NCBI GenBank assembly: GCA_020072815.1
Contig: JAIQGE010000001.1
Location: 496,001-560,000 of the forward strand
Reading direction: 5' to 3'
Origin: Terriglobia bacterium
Lineage (GTDB): Bacteria; Acidobacteriota; Terriglobia; Terriglobales; Acidobacteriaceae
DNA length: 64,000 nt
This document shows positions 35,326 through 44,591 of the stretch, piece by piece. The translations under genes were made by a program, and so were the position numbers. Numbering within the stretch: the first letter of the stretch is position 1; the number at the start of each line of letters is the position of its first letter. The notes beneath the pieces were generated by a model. That model was not told the origin of the DNA. It did no database searches and was given only the letters and a program-made list of their open reading frames with translations.

Positions 35326-36491
35326 AACGCATCGCCATCCTCGGTTCCACCGGTTCCATCGGTCAAAGCACGCTCAGCGTGATCGCGTCGCATCCTGAGC
35401 GCTTTGAGCTGGTGACCATCGCCGCTGGAGCAAACGTTGACTCCGCGCTGGAACAAGCCCGCCGCTGGAAACCCAAAGTTCTTTCGCTGGCGTCTGAGCA
35501 GAGCGCGGAAAGAGTCTCTAAGCAACTCAAGGCCGAGGGCCTGGGGCACATTGAAGTCGTAAGCGGACAGGCTGGCACAGTGCGCGTGGCCACGCACCCG
35601 GAAGTTGATTTTGTAGTCAGCGCCATCGTGGGCGTCGCTGGACTCAAAGCCACGTACGAAGCCGTCCGCGCGGGCAAGGCCATTGGCCTGGCCAACAAAG
35701 AATGCATGGTCGCCGCGGGCGAGTTGATCACCGCGGAAGCACGCAGGCAGGGCAAGCCGCTGCTGCCCATTGACAGCGAGCACAACGCCGTCCACCAGTG
35801 CATGCGCGGCGGACGGCTCAACGAAGTCGAGCGCGTGTGGCTCACAGCCAGCGGCGGGCCGTTCCTGCACACGCCGCAAAAAGAATTTGAAAAGATCACC
35901 GTGGAGCAGGCGCTGAACCATCCCACGTGGAAGATGGGCCGGCGCATCACCATTGATTCCGCCACCATGATGAACAAAGGCTTCGAGGTGATTGAAGCCT
36001 GCCGCCTCTTCGACCTGCCGCCGGCCAAGGTCAGCGTGATCGTGCACCCGCAGTCCACCATTCACTCCATGGTCGAGTTCAATGACGGTAGCCTGCTGGC
36101 GCAGCTCTCAGTGACCGACATGCGGCTGCCTATCCTGTACGCGCTGACGTTTCCGGACCGCGTCGCCAGCGACCTGCGCTTCAACGTGCTCGACCTCAAG
36201 AAGCTGGACTTCTGCCCTCCGGATTTCGCCAAATTCCCCTGCCTGCGCCTGGCCTATGAAGCGGCGGAATCGGGCGGTTCTAAGTCAATCGCCCTAAACG
36301 CCGCCGACGAAGTGGCTGTAGCAGCATTCCTTGGCCGCGAGATCGGCTTTACCGACATATCTAAGGTCGTAGAACAAACAATTCGTGAAACAAAAACCCG
36401 CCAGCCCGAATCTATAGAAGAGGTACTTGCCTTGGACGCCCAGGCGCGCGAACTGGCCCGACAAAAATTGTCACATCAGCTAACTCGCTAG
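35322..36491 (+). CDS. dxr: 1-deoxy-D-xylulose 5-phosphate reductoisomerase
   Basis: 389 residues. NADPH-binding ILGSTGSIGQSTL (about 6-18), LANKE, the metal-site SEHNAV, flexible-loop ASGGPF, NHPTWKMG and TIDSATMMNKG, HPQSTIHSMVEF. Second step of the non-mevalonate isoprenoid pathway, feeding UppS in the same operon. The last 70 residues show lower GC than the rest. Starts in an ATGA overlap with cdsA. Confidence 0.96.
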   Translation: MKRIAILGSTGSIGQSTLSVIASHPERFELVTIAAGANVDSALEQARRWKPKVLSLASEQSAERVSKQLKAEGLGHIEVVSGQAGTVRVATHPEVDFVVSAIVGVAGLKATYEAVRAGKAIGLANKECMVAAGELITAEARRQGKPLLPIDSEHNAVHQCMRGGRLNEVERVWLTASGGPFLHTPQKEFEKITVEQALNHPTWKMGRRITIDSATMMNKGFEVIEACRLFDLPPAKVSVIVHPQSTIHSMVEFNDGSLLAQLSVTDMRLPILYALTFPDRVASDLRFNVLDLKKLDFCPPDFAKFPCLRLAYEAAESGGSKSIALNAADEVAVAAFLGREIGFTDISKVVEQTIRETKTRQPESIEEVLALDAQARELARQKLSHQLTR

Positions 36492-36533
36492 CCCGCCTCG
36501 CTCCTTTTGCAGTTAAAATGGATACAGTCTCAT

Positions 36534-37865
36534 ATGCATTTGTTCATCCCTTCCACTTTCGGTCTTTTCCTGGCGATTCCTGATCCGCTGATAACTCCAC
36601 TGGCGTTCGTGTTTGTGCTGGGCGTGCTGGTTTTTGTCCATGAGTTCGGCCACTACGCGGTGGCCAAGTTGTGCGGCGTGCGGGTTGAAGTCTTCAGCCT
36701 GGGTTTTGGCAAGCGTCTTTGGGGCTTCCATCACGGCGACACCGACTATCGCGTCAGCCTCTTGCCTCTGGGCGGCTACGTGAAGATGGCGGGCGAGAAC
36801 CCCATGGAAGACCGCACGGGGGATCCCGGCGAGTTCATGAGCCACCCGCGCTGGCAGCGGTTTTTGGTCGCCATTGCCGGGCCGGCGATGAATGTCATCC
36901 TGGCCATCGCAGTGCTCACCGGCGTGAACATGGTGCACCATGAATACCGCGCCTCTCTGCGCGAGCACGTGGACGTGATTGCCGTGACGCCCGGCTCCAG
37001 CGCCGCCAACGCCGGCATTCAAAAGGGCGACCGCATTGTGCGCGTGCAGGACACCGCGAACCCGAACTGGAAAGAAGTGCTGAACGCCGCTATGATCCCC
37101 CGCAAGACGGTGGACCTGACCATCCTCCGTGGCGGCCAGACACATACCGTACAGGTACTGTCTCAGCCCACCGGGCCGGACGGAAGCGGCGATATCGGTC
37201 TTGAACTGCCGGAGGCTGTAGGCTCACTGGAACCCGGCGGACCGGCTGTGCTGGCCGGCGTCCACATTGGCGATGTGCTGGTGTCGCTGGACGGCGTCGT
37301 CGTTACCGATATCTCAGAACTCCTGGCCTCCCTGCAAAAAACCAAAGACAAGCCGGTGGAGCTGACCGTGCTTCGCGACGGCCACGAATTGAAGTTTCAA
37401 ATGACCCCCCGGCCCATGCCCGTAAAGTATCGCGTGGGCCTGGGACCGTATCACTTGGACAAACTCCCGTTTCTCGCGGCCTTGGACGAATCCTACCTGG
37501 AGTGCAAAGAGAACTCCGTGCAGATCTTCAGGCTGCTGCACAGCATGATGGGGGACACCAAACTGGTCAAGCAGATGAGCGGGCCAATCGGGATCATGAA
37601 GATCACCGGCGAAGCCGCCCGGATCAGCCCGCCCATGCTGTTCAAAATCATGGCCCTGATCAGCGTCAACCTGGCCATCTTCAACCTGCTGCCCATTCCT
37701 ATCCTGGATGGAGGCCTGGTCCTGATGCTGCTGATTGAAAGCGTGATGCGCCGGGACATCAACCAGCAGGTCAAAGAACGCGTCTATCAGGCTGCTTTTG
37801 TATTCCTGATCCTGTTCGCCGCCATGGTCATCTACAACGACCTGGCCAAGCAGTTCCATGGGTGA
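36534..37865 (+). CDS. rseP: RIP metalloprotease RseP
   Basis: 443 residues from ATG 36534; an in-frame TTG at 36507 is possible. Zinc site HEFGH (36-40) in the first membrane helix, two PDZ domains (about 130-290), the third zinc-ligand motif LPIPILDGG near 391, and a last membrane helix. Cleaves membrane proteins within the bilayer, in the classic case the anti-sigma factor of the envelope stress response; the substrate here is unknown. Last gene of the uppS-cdsA-dxr-rseP operon, 42 bases after dxr, followed by a terminator. Confidence 0.94.
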   Translation: MHLFIPSTFGLFLAIPDPLITPLAFVFVLGVLVFVHEFGHYAVAKLCGVRVEVFSLGFGKRLWGFHHGDTDYRVSLLPLGGYVKMAGENPMEDRTGDPGEFMSHPRWQRFLVAIAGPAMNVILAIAVLTGVNMVHHEYRASLREHVDVIAVTPGSSAANAGIQKGDRIVRVQDTANPNWKEVLNAAMIPRKTVDLTILRGGQTHTVQVLSQPTGPDGSGDIGLELPEAVGSLEPGGPAVLAGVHIGDVLVSLDGVVVTDISELLASLQKTKDKPVELTVLRDGHELKFQMTPRPMPVKYRVGLGPYHLDKLPFLAALDESYLECKENSVQIFRLLHSMMGDTKLVKQMSGPIGIMKITGEAARISPPMLFKIMALISVNLAIFNLLPIPILDGGLVLMLLIESVMRRDINQQVKERVYQAAFVFLILFAAMVIYNDLAKQFHG

Positions 37866-37894
37866 CGAGTTGAGGCAAGTTTGATTTCTTCAGG

Positions 37895-37923
37895 ACCGCC
37901 GGAAACCCGGCGGTTTTGATTTT
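37895..37923 (+). terminator. Rho-independent terminator of the uppS-rseP operon
   Basis: An 8-bp stem ACCGCCGG (37895-37902) / CCGGCGGT (37907-37914) with loop AAAC, followed by TTTGATTTT. It sits between rseP and the convergent DUF1835 gene. Confidence 0.85.
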
Positions 37924-37934
37924 GCGGCGAACCG

Positions 37935-38891
37935 TCATCTCATGGGAACCAACTTCTTCGCTGCGCCATCCCACCGCCACGCGGCTTCTGTTCCCGTCAG
38001 GTGCACCCCGCCCAGCCACACGTCAATCCCGCCGCACAGCTTGATCCAGTCGGCTTTGCCGGCCAGCAGCATGCGGCCGTCTTCGCTGATGGCGTAATCG
38101 TCATCAGACTTTTTTTGCAGGGCCGGATGCGGACCAGCCGCGAGGCCGGCGATCCGCAGAAAGACCGACGCGTCGCCCCACGGGCACTCTTCGAATTTAC
38201 TCGCGGCAAAATAGATGTCCCGCTGGCTTCGGGCGCCGGATTCGGCGGCACGCAGGACCTGCCGCTGGGTGCGCGAGAGTCCATCGCTGACCCCGGGATA
38301 CTCCTCAAACCAGCGCATCAGCGCCGCGCGCAGGAACCGCATTTCAGGAAAGTCGCTGCCCGCCAACTCGAACAGCTCTTCCGGCGAAGGCGCGCGAAAG
38401 GCGTGCCATACGTCTTTGCCAATCGCCAACTGGGTTGCGGAAACCGTGCGGCGCACGGGAAAAAGCCGCGCCAGTTGCCGGGCGCTCAACTGTCCAAGAC
38501 CGTAAAACGGCTGTACGCCGGGAAAGGCATTCTCCTGGATCAGGCTGAGCCGGGTCTTGCCCAGGTCCTGCGTGGAAAACCAGTCGAGCAACTGGAGAAG
38601 CTGCAGCTGGTCGTAAAGATCATGCTCAAACCACAGCACCACTTCTTCGTGTTTGCGGAAGCCGGCCAGCGCGCGGTCGCGCTCGGCAAAACTGGCGCGA
38701 ATTTGCTCAACGCTCCAGCCGAATCCCGCCAGCGCCTGCGCGCGCACCTCAGACAGCGCCTCGAGGGTGTCCAATTGCGGGACGGGCCCGTCATGCAGCA
38801 CGTCAGCCCAGGAGATGTATTGGCCGGGAAACCTGCCCTGGCGAAACGTCTCCACTACGGAGTCGCCGTTGGTGATATGCAGCACACGCAA
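37935..38891 (-). CDS. DUF1835 domain-containing protein
   Basis: 318 residues. The N-terminal half carries the DUF1835 pattern: L-H-I-T-N-G-D-S, W-A-D-V-L-H-D-G-P-V-P, and W-F-E-H-D-L-Y-D-Q-L-Q-L-L. The C-terminal half is a separate region (DUF3658-like) with several Trp and acidic residues. Function unknown; cytoplasmic. Convergent with rseP, divergent from the TonB-C protein. Confidence 0.85.
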   Translation of the reverse strand: MRVLHITNGDSVVETFRQGRFPGQYISWADVLHDGPVPQLDTLEALSEVRAQALAGFGWSVEQIRASFAERDRALAGFRKHEEVVLWFEHDLYDQLQLLQLLDWFSTQDLGKTRLSLIQENAFPGVQPFYGLGQLSARQLARLFPVRRTVSATQLAIGKDVWHAFRAPSPEELFELAGSDFPEMRFLRAALMRWFEEYPGVSDGLSRTQRQVLRAAESGARSQRDIYFAASKFEECPWGDASVFLRIAGLAAGPHPALQKKSDDDYAISEDGRMLLAGKADWIKLCGGIDVWLGGVHLTGTEAAWRWDGAAKKLVPMR

Positions 38892-39189
38892 AGGCTACCA
38901 CAGGGCGAACAGGGCTTATCCCGAAGAAAATGGATTCCGTGAGAGGAAGGGGGAACCCTTGGATCGTGGAGGTGAAGGGCTCCCCTTTTGAGCAGTGAGG
39001 CATTCAATCACTATGCGATGGTTATAAGCTTGGCATCTCGGCCATGGGTTAAAGGACGATGAAATTCTTCTGGAAATTGCCGTCGCTAGAGGGCGTGGCA
39101 CAGGACGCAGCCAGCGGCCCCTCGCGGCCGTTCTGGTCTATCGTCCCTTGCCCGACAAACGGTAAAATAGTTGCCCGGAGAAGGATGCC
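38892..39189. other. Intergenic region between divergent genes
   Basis: 298 bases. A G-rich stretch with AAGGGGGAACCCTT (near 38947-38960) and AAGGGCTCCCCTTT could form small hairpins. No gene was seen. Confidence 0.5.
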
Positions 39190-40083
39190 ATGATGCCCAG
39201 GATTCTTGCCTCTTTATTGCTGCTGCTGCCGGTGTTCTCCGCGGCCTCTGGTTCTCGCAACGACGAAAAACCCTATGACCGCAAGGAAGTGGAAGCCAAG
39301 CTCAAGCAAATCCTGGTGGGTAAAGTAGCGGTCATGCAACAGTTCTACCGCGAGCACGAACTGCATTTTGACTCTTACGGCAATCTGGTGGGCACCGCAA
39401 AAATCGGGCCGTGGACGGCTTACGGCCGCGTGGAAATCGCGACTGCGAAGCTGGGCGATAAGACGCTGCTGTTGACCGGCAAACGCAACGTCATGCGCTG
39501 GGAAGGCACCGAGATGGGCAACTACACGCTGGACGATGATGAAGTCCGCATTACTATTGACCTGCCGCCCAATCCCAGCGGTAATGCCATTTCGGCCACG
39601 CTGGCCAAAATCTTCCTTTTTCGGGCACAGCGCTTGTCAGACATTGTGCCCGAGTACTGGAAAGATTTTCTCACCACCGAGCGGTCGCGCAGCGCGCAAT
39701 GGCAGCAGCGGCAGGCGGAGATGCTCAAGGACGTAAAGAACGTTGGCGACGACGTCAAGCCGCCCAAACTGCTTTCCAAGGCCAATAGCATTGAGATTGG
39801 ACCGGCGCCGTTCAAGGACGTGAACGCCGAAACGGTCACGCTGCAGTTCATCGTTGACCCCAGCGGCAGCGTGAAGGACGTGCAGATCACCAAACCAGTG
39901 GGCGCCGGAGCCGACGACCCCGTGGCGGAAGTGATTGAGCAGTGGAAATTTGAGCCGGCCACCAGCAGCGCCGGGCCGGTTAGCGTGTTGATGTACGCCA
40001 AGCGCCTGATCAGGTTTGAAAAGCAGCAGGGTATGCCGCTGCACCCCTGCCCCTTGGCGACGGATGCCAGCGTCTGCCAGTAG
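39190..40083 (+). CDS. Exported protein with TonB C-terminal-type domain
   Basis: 297 residues. N-terminal signal peptide (about 1-22, ending SAASGS). Central region of about 150 residues not recognised. Residues about 205-272 match the TonB-C fold (VTLQFIVDPSGSVKDVQITKPVG ... VIEQWKFEPA, here split). Unlike TonB it has no proline-rich linker and the N terminus looks cleavable rather than anchoring, so it may not drive receptors. GGAGAAGG lies 7 bases before the ATG. Confidence 0.75.
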   Translation: MMPRILASLLLLLPVFSAASGSRNDEKPYDRKEVEAKLKQILVGKVAVMQQFYREHELHFDSYGNLVGTAKIGPWTAYGRVEIATAKLGDKTLLLTGKRNVMRWEGTEMGNYTLDDDEVRITIDLPPNPSGNAISATLAKIFLFRAQRLSDIVPEYWKDFLTTERSRSAQWQQRQAEMLKDVKNVGDDVKPPKLLSKANSIEIGPAPFKDVNAETVTLQFIVDPSGSVKDVQITKPVGAGADDPVAEVIEQWKFEPATSSAGPVSVLMYAKRLIRFEKQQGMPLHPCPLATDASVCQ

Positions 40084-40173
40084 GAACCAGCCGTCGCGGG
40101 ATCAGCAGGCGTCGCCACGCAATGCTGCACCACAAGCGGGCGGCTGCGGGGCCCTTGATTTTTCGCGCTCAAG

Positions 40174-40179
40174 TATAAT
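40174..40179 (+). promoter_or_regulatory. Perfect -10 box upstream of frr
   Basis: TATAAT 37 bases before the frr ATG. No good -35 at 16-18 bp spacing was found. Confidence 0.45.
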
Positions 40180-40215
40180 CGGACGTTTGCAACTTTCCCT
40201 GTGAGGCTATCCGGC

Positions 40216-40800
40216 ATGGCACAGCCAATTGCGACTATCCCCGCATTGAAAGACGTGTTCACACAACTGAAGACCCGCATGGACAAGGCGGTGGAAGACT
40301 TCCGCACCAACCTGGCGGCGGCGCGCACCGGACGCGCGTCTGTGCATATGGTGGATACCGTCCGCGTTCCTTACTACGGCTCTGAGATGCCGCTGAATCA
40401 GGTGGCCAGCGTGCACGTGCCGGAAGCCCAGTTGATCACCGTGCAGCCGTTCGATCCCAGCATTATGGGCGAGATCGAAAAGGCCATCCGCTCCGCCGGG
40501 CTGGGACTGAACCCCATGAATGACGGCAAGCTGATCCGCGTCCCCGTGCCTCCTCTCACCGAAGAACGCCGCAAAGACATGGTCAAGCACCTGCACAAGA
40601 TTCTTGAAGACCACCGCACGGCCATACGCAACATCCGCCGCGACGGCAATGACGCCGTCAAGAAAGCCATGAAGGACAAGAAAATCGCCGAAGATGACGA
40701 AAAGAAAGCGCTGGACGAAGTCCAGAAGCTGACTGACGCGGAAATCAAGAAGATGGAAGAGATGTCCGCCGCGAAAGAGAAAGAGTTGATGACGGTGTAA
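40216..40800 (+). CDS. frr: Ribosome recycling factor
   Basis: 194 residues from ATG 40216, with GTGAGG upstream; an in-frame GTG at 40201 adds five residues. RRF signatures: FRTNLAAARTGRASVHMVD, VPPLTEERRKDMVKHLHKI, IRNIRRDGNDAVKKAMKDKKIAEDD. Splits post-termination ribosomes with EF-G. In many bacteria frr neighbours uppS and bamA; here those genes are scattered over 20 kb. Confidence 0.97.
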   Translation: MAQPIATIPALKDVFTQLKTRMDKAVEDFRTNLAAARTGRASVHMVDTVRVPYYGSEMPLNQVASVHVPEAQLITVQPFDPSIMGEIEKAIRSAGLGLNPMNDGKLIRVPVPPLTEERRKDMVKHLHKILEDHRTAIRNIRRDGNDAVKKAMKDKKIAEDDEKKALDEVQKLTDAEIKKMEEMSAAKEKELMTV

Positions 40801-40903
40801 CATCGTCATCTGGTGACCGGGTGATCGGGTGATCTGAACGCCAAGCCGGCCCGGATTTTCTTATGGCCCGATGATCCGATCTCCCATCGCCAGATCTTAA
40901 TTC

Positions 40904-43900
40904 ATGTCCGATCCAGCCGCCACGCAAGCGAACGCAGTGCCCGCCGCCGATGTATTTCCTCCGCAGCAGCCCGTCAACCCCAACTGGCGGCGCAGCTTCT
41001 GGGCGCTCATCATCACGCAATTTCAAGGCGCGTTCAGCCTCAACGTCCTGCGTTATCTGCTCACCTTCATGGTGCTGGGCACGGCGTTGGATGAGGTCCG
41101 CAGGAACTCTCTGGCTTCGCTCATTACTGCTCTGTTCTTCATTCCCCTTGTGTTGTTCAGCATGGCCGGCGGCTTCCTGGCTGACCGCTTCAGCAAGCGC
41201 CAGGTCACCGTCGCCACCAAGGTCATCGAAATTGCCGCCATGGTGCTGGCCATCTTCGCCTTGTCGGCCACCCAGCAGCAGCGCCTGGTGCAGTTGACTG
41301 ATCTTTGGCGGGACCCGAGTTTGCTGTTCTCGCACTTTCCGCTGGCCCTGCTGGTGCTGTTCGTTGTGGCCATGCAGGCCGCCCTGTTTGGTCCCTCCAA
41401 GTACGGGCTGCTGCCGGAGTTGCTGCCGGAGAAGTGGCTCTCCTGGGGCAACGGCATCATTGAACTGGGGACGTTCCTGGCCATCATCTCCGGCGCCATG
41501 GCCGCCGGCTGGATTGCCCAGACCTTCCAGGGACGCGAACCGTATGCGGGCGGAATGCTTGTGGCCCTGGCCGTCCTGGGATGGCTCACCAGCCTGGCCA
41601 TCGCCAAGATTCCCGCGGCGGCGCCGCAGAAAAAATTTCGCGCGAACTTTGTAGCCGAACTCAGCGAGCAGGTCCAGCTCATGCGTCCGGACCGTGCGCT
41701 GTGGCTGGCTGTGTTGGGCAACACTTACTTCTGGTTCCTCGGCACTCTGTTCCTGCAGACCGTGCTGGTCTACGGCAAGGACGTGCTCAATCTCAGCACC
41801 ACGCGCATCGGCTTTCTCGATGCCGCCCTGGCCCTGGGGATTGGCGCGGGCAGCGTTCTGGCCGGATATCTTTCCGGGAACAAGATCGAATACGGCTTGA
41901 TCCCGCTGGGTGCGCTGGGCATGACGGTGATGGCCGCGCTCTTCGGCGGCGTGCCGCACAGCTTTCTCTCCGCGCTGGGAGTGCTGGCCGGACTGGGGAT
42001 CTTTGGCGGCTTCGTCGCCGTGCCGGTCAATGCGCTCATCCAGCATCGTCCTGCGGCGGACAACAAAGGCGGAATCATCGCCGCCGCTAATCTACTCTCT
42101 TTCATTTCTGGAGCGGCTGCCGCGGGAATGTATTTTGCCCTGACCCGCTACGGTCATCTGCACTCGCCCGGCGTGTTCGTCGCCGGCGCCGTCTTTACTT
42201 TGGCGGGAACTGTCTATGTTCTCTACCTCTTGCCCGACTGGTTCCTGCGCCTCCTGCTGTTCTTCCTCACACACACGCTCTACCGCATCAAGGTCATAGG
42301 CCGCGACAACATCCCGGAAAAAGGCGGCGCGCTGTTCGTCTCCAACCACATGTCATTTGTGGACGTGGCGCTGCTCATCGCCTCCACTGACCGGCCGATC
42401 CGCTTTGTCATGTTCCAAGGAATTTATGACCAGCCCATGATCAAGCCGTTCGCCAAAATGATGGGGGCGATTCCCATATCGTCCGAGCTGCGGCCGCGGG
42501 AGATGATCCGTTCGCTCCGCACCGCCAGCGACGCCATCCGCAACGGGGAGATTGTCTGCATTTTCGCTGAAGGCCAGATCACGCGCACCGGGCAGCTGCT
42601 GCCTTTCCGCCGCGGGATGGAACGCATCATGAAGGGAGTGGACGCGCCCATTGTTCCCGTCAATCTCCACGGCGTGTGGGGCAGCGTCTTCAGCTTTGAG
42701 CGCAATCGCTTTTTGTGGAAGTTTCCCCGGCGCATTCCTTATCCGGTGACCGTGAGTTTCGGCAAGTGGCTTCCCGCCGACGCGCCCGCCGTGGAAGTGC
42801 GGCGCGCGGTGCAGGAGTTGCAGACCGCCGCCTTCGCCGCCGACTACAAACCCAAGCTCACGCTGGACAAGACTTTTGTGCACACCTGCCGCCGCTATCC
42901 GTGGCGTTTTGCCGCCGCCGACGGGCGCGTCCCCAAAATCAGCTTTGCCGGACTGCTCAACAAAACCATCTTTGTCGCGCGACGCATGAAGCCTTTGTGG
43001 CAAGACCAGGAAATGGTGGGCATCCTGCTGCCGCCGTCCGTGGGCGGAGCGCTGGTGAACTACGCCGCCTCGCTGCTGGGACGCGTTCCAGTCAACCTGA
43101 ATTACACGGCCAATAATGAAGTGCTGGCGTCGTGCGCCAAGCAATGCAACCTGCAAACGGTGATTACATCGAAGGCGTTCCTCGAGCGCTTCCCGGCCAT
43201 GCAGATTCCCGGCAAGACCATCCTGCTGGAAGACGCGCTGGACGCGCCGCGGCTCGGCGAAAAGCTGGCCGCGCTGCTCTTGGCGTGGACGTTCCCCTTT
43301 CAACTGCTCAAGCGCGCGCTGGGCGCAAAACCGCAAGGCGCCGGTGACCTGGCCACGGTGATCTTCTCCAGCGGCAGCACCGGCGATCCCAAGGGCGTGA
43401 TGCTCACGCACTACAACATCTATTCCAACATTCGCCAGGTCACCCAGGTCTTCATGCTGCAAGGCAAAGACAAGGTCCTGGGCATTCTGCCGTTCTTCCA
43501 TTCGTTCGGTTTCACCGCAACGCTGTGGATGCCGGTGGTGCACGGCATTGGCGTGGTGTTCCATCCCAGCCCGCTGGACTCAAAGTCCATCAGCGCGCTG
43601 GTGTCGAAGTACAGTGTCACCTTCCTGGTGGCCACGCCGACGTTTCTGCAAGCCTACATGCGGCGCTGTTCGCCGGAACATTTTGGCAGCTTGCAGTACG
43701 TGATGGTCGGCGCGGAGAAACTGCCGGAACGCGTGGCCCTGGCGTTTGAAGATGTTTTTGGCATTCGTCCGCTCGAAGGCTACGGATGCACGGAGTGTTC
43801 GCCTGTCGTCGCCGTGAACGGGCGTGACTTCCGCGCTCCCGGCTTCCGCCAGGTGGGCGGCCGCCGCGGGACCATTGGACATCCTCTGCCCGGCGTAAGC

Positions 43901-44434
43901 GTAAAGGTGGTTGATCCTGACACGCTCGAACCTTTGCCGCCCGGCAAGCCCGGCATGCTGATGGTGAAAGGCCCCAACGTGATGAAAGGTTACCTGGGCC
44001 GTCCGGAGAAGACCGCAGAAGTGTTGAAAGACGGCTGGTACATCACTGGCGACATCGCCAACCTGGAAGAAGACGGCTTCTTGACCATCACCGACCGCTT
44101 GACGCGCTTCAGCAAGATCGGCGGCGAGATGGTGCCGCACATCAAAGTTGAAGACAAATTGCACGAGCTGGCCGGCGCGACGGAGCAGGTGTTTGCCGTG
44201 GCCGCCGTCCCCGACGAGAAAAAAGGTGAGCGCCTGGTGGTGCTGCACACCCTCAGCGACGACAAGCTGGCTCCGGTCGTGGAAAAACTTGCCGGCTGTG
44301 ATTTGCCTGCATTGTGGAAGCCGCGCAAAGACCAGTTCTTCCACGTGGACGCGCTGCCCTACCTGGGCACCGGCAAATTGGACCTGCGTAGTATGAAGGC
44401 CAAGGCCGCGGAACTGGCGGGAGCGTCTGCGTAG
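40904..44434 (+). CDS. Fused LplT-like transporter, PlsC acyltransferase and acyl-ACP synthetase (Aas-type)
   Basis: 1176 residues in three parts. About 1-440: an MFS/LplT-like 12-helix transporter for lysophospholipid. About 455-650: PlsC-type acyltransferase with NHMSFVD (near 481) and EGQITRTG. About 690-1176: AMP-forming ligase with SSGSTGDPKG (near 820), GYGCTECSP, YITGDIA and the C-terminal GTGKLD. Together these would flip lysophospholipid inward, activate a fatty acid and re-acylate the lipid. A paralogue without the transporter part follows 157 bases later. Confidence 0.9.
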   Translation: MSDPAATQANAVPAADVFPPQQPVNPNWRRSFWALIITQFQGAFSLNVLRYLLTFMVLGTALDEVRRNSLASLITALFFIPLVLFSMAGGFLADRFSKRQVTVATKVIEIAAMVLAIFALSATQQQRLVQLTDLWRDPSLLFSHFPLALLVLFVVAMQAALFGPSKYGLLPELLPEKWLSWGNGIIELGTFLAIISGAMAAGWIAQTFQGREPYAGGMLVALAVLGWLTSLAIAKIPAAAPQKKFRANFVAELSEQVQLMRPDRALWLAVLGNTYFWFLGTLFLQTVLVYGKDVLNLSTTRIGFLDAALALGIGAGSVLAGYLSGNKIEYGLIPLGALGMTVMAALFGGVPHSFLSALGVLAGLGIFGGFVAVPVNALIQHRPAADNKGGIIAAANLLSFISGAAAAGMYFALTRYGHLHSPGVFVAGAVFTLAGTVYVLYLLPDWFLRLLLFFLTHTLYRIKVIGRDNIPEKGGALFVSNHMSFVDVALLIASTDRPIRFVMFQGIYDQPMIKPFAKMMGAIPISSELRPREMIRSLRTASDAIRNGEIVCIFAEGQITRTGQLLPFRRGMERIMKGVDAPIVPVNLHGVWGSVFSFERNRFLWKFPRRIPYPVTVSFGKWLPADAPAVEVRRAVQELQTAAFAADYKPKLTLDKTFVHTCRRYPWRFAAADGRVPKISFAGLLNKTIFVARRMKPLWQDQEMVGILLPPSVGGALVNYAASLLGRVPVNLNYTANNEVLASCAKQCNLQTVITSKAFLERFPAMQIPGKTILLEDALDAPRLGEKLAALLLAWTFPFQLLKRALGAKPQGAGDLATVIFSSGSTGDPKGVMLTHYNIYSNIRQVTQVFMLQGKDKVLGILPFFHSFGFTATLWMPVVHGIGVVFHPSPLDSKSISALVSKYSVTFLVATPTFLQAYMRRCSPEHFGSLQYVMVGAEKLPERVALAFEDVFGIRPLEGYGCTECSPVVAVNGRDFRAPGFRQVGGRRGTIGHPLPGVSVKVVDPDTLEPLPPGKPGMLMVKGPNVMKGYLGRPEKTAEVLKDGWYITGDIANLEEDGFLTITDRLTRFSKIGGEMVPHIKVEDKLHELAGATEQVFAVAAVPDEKKGERLVVLHTLSDDKLAPVVEKLAGCDLPALWKPRKDQFFHVDALPYLGTGKLDLRSMKAKAAELAGASA

Positions 44435-44591
44435 AAGCAGATAGCTCTCAATCGCCGAGGCCATGTCGTCACAGCCATGAAATGCATTCACTCCTAACCT
44501 CAAGAGCCTGTTCGGCTTTCGCAACCCTGTTTACATCGCCGACAACAAGTGCCAGAATAACCGCCGGCCAGCATCCAATAAACAGGCCTTG

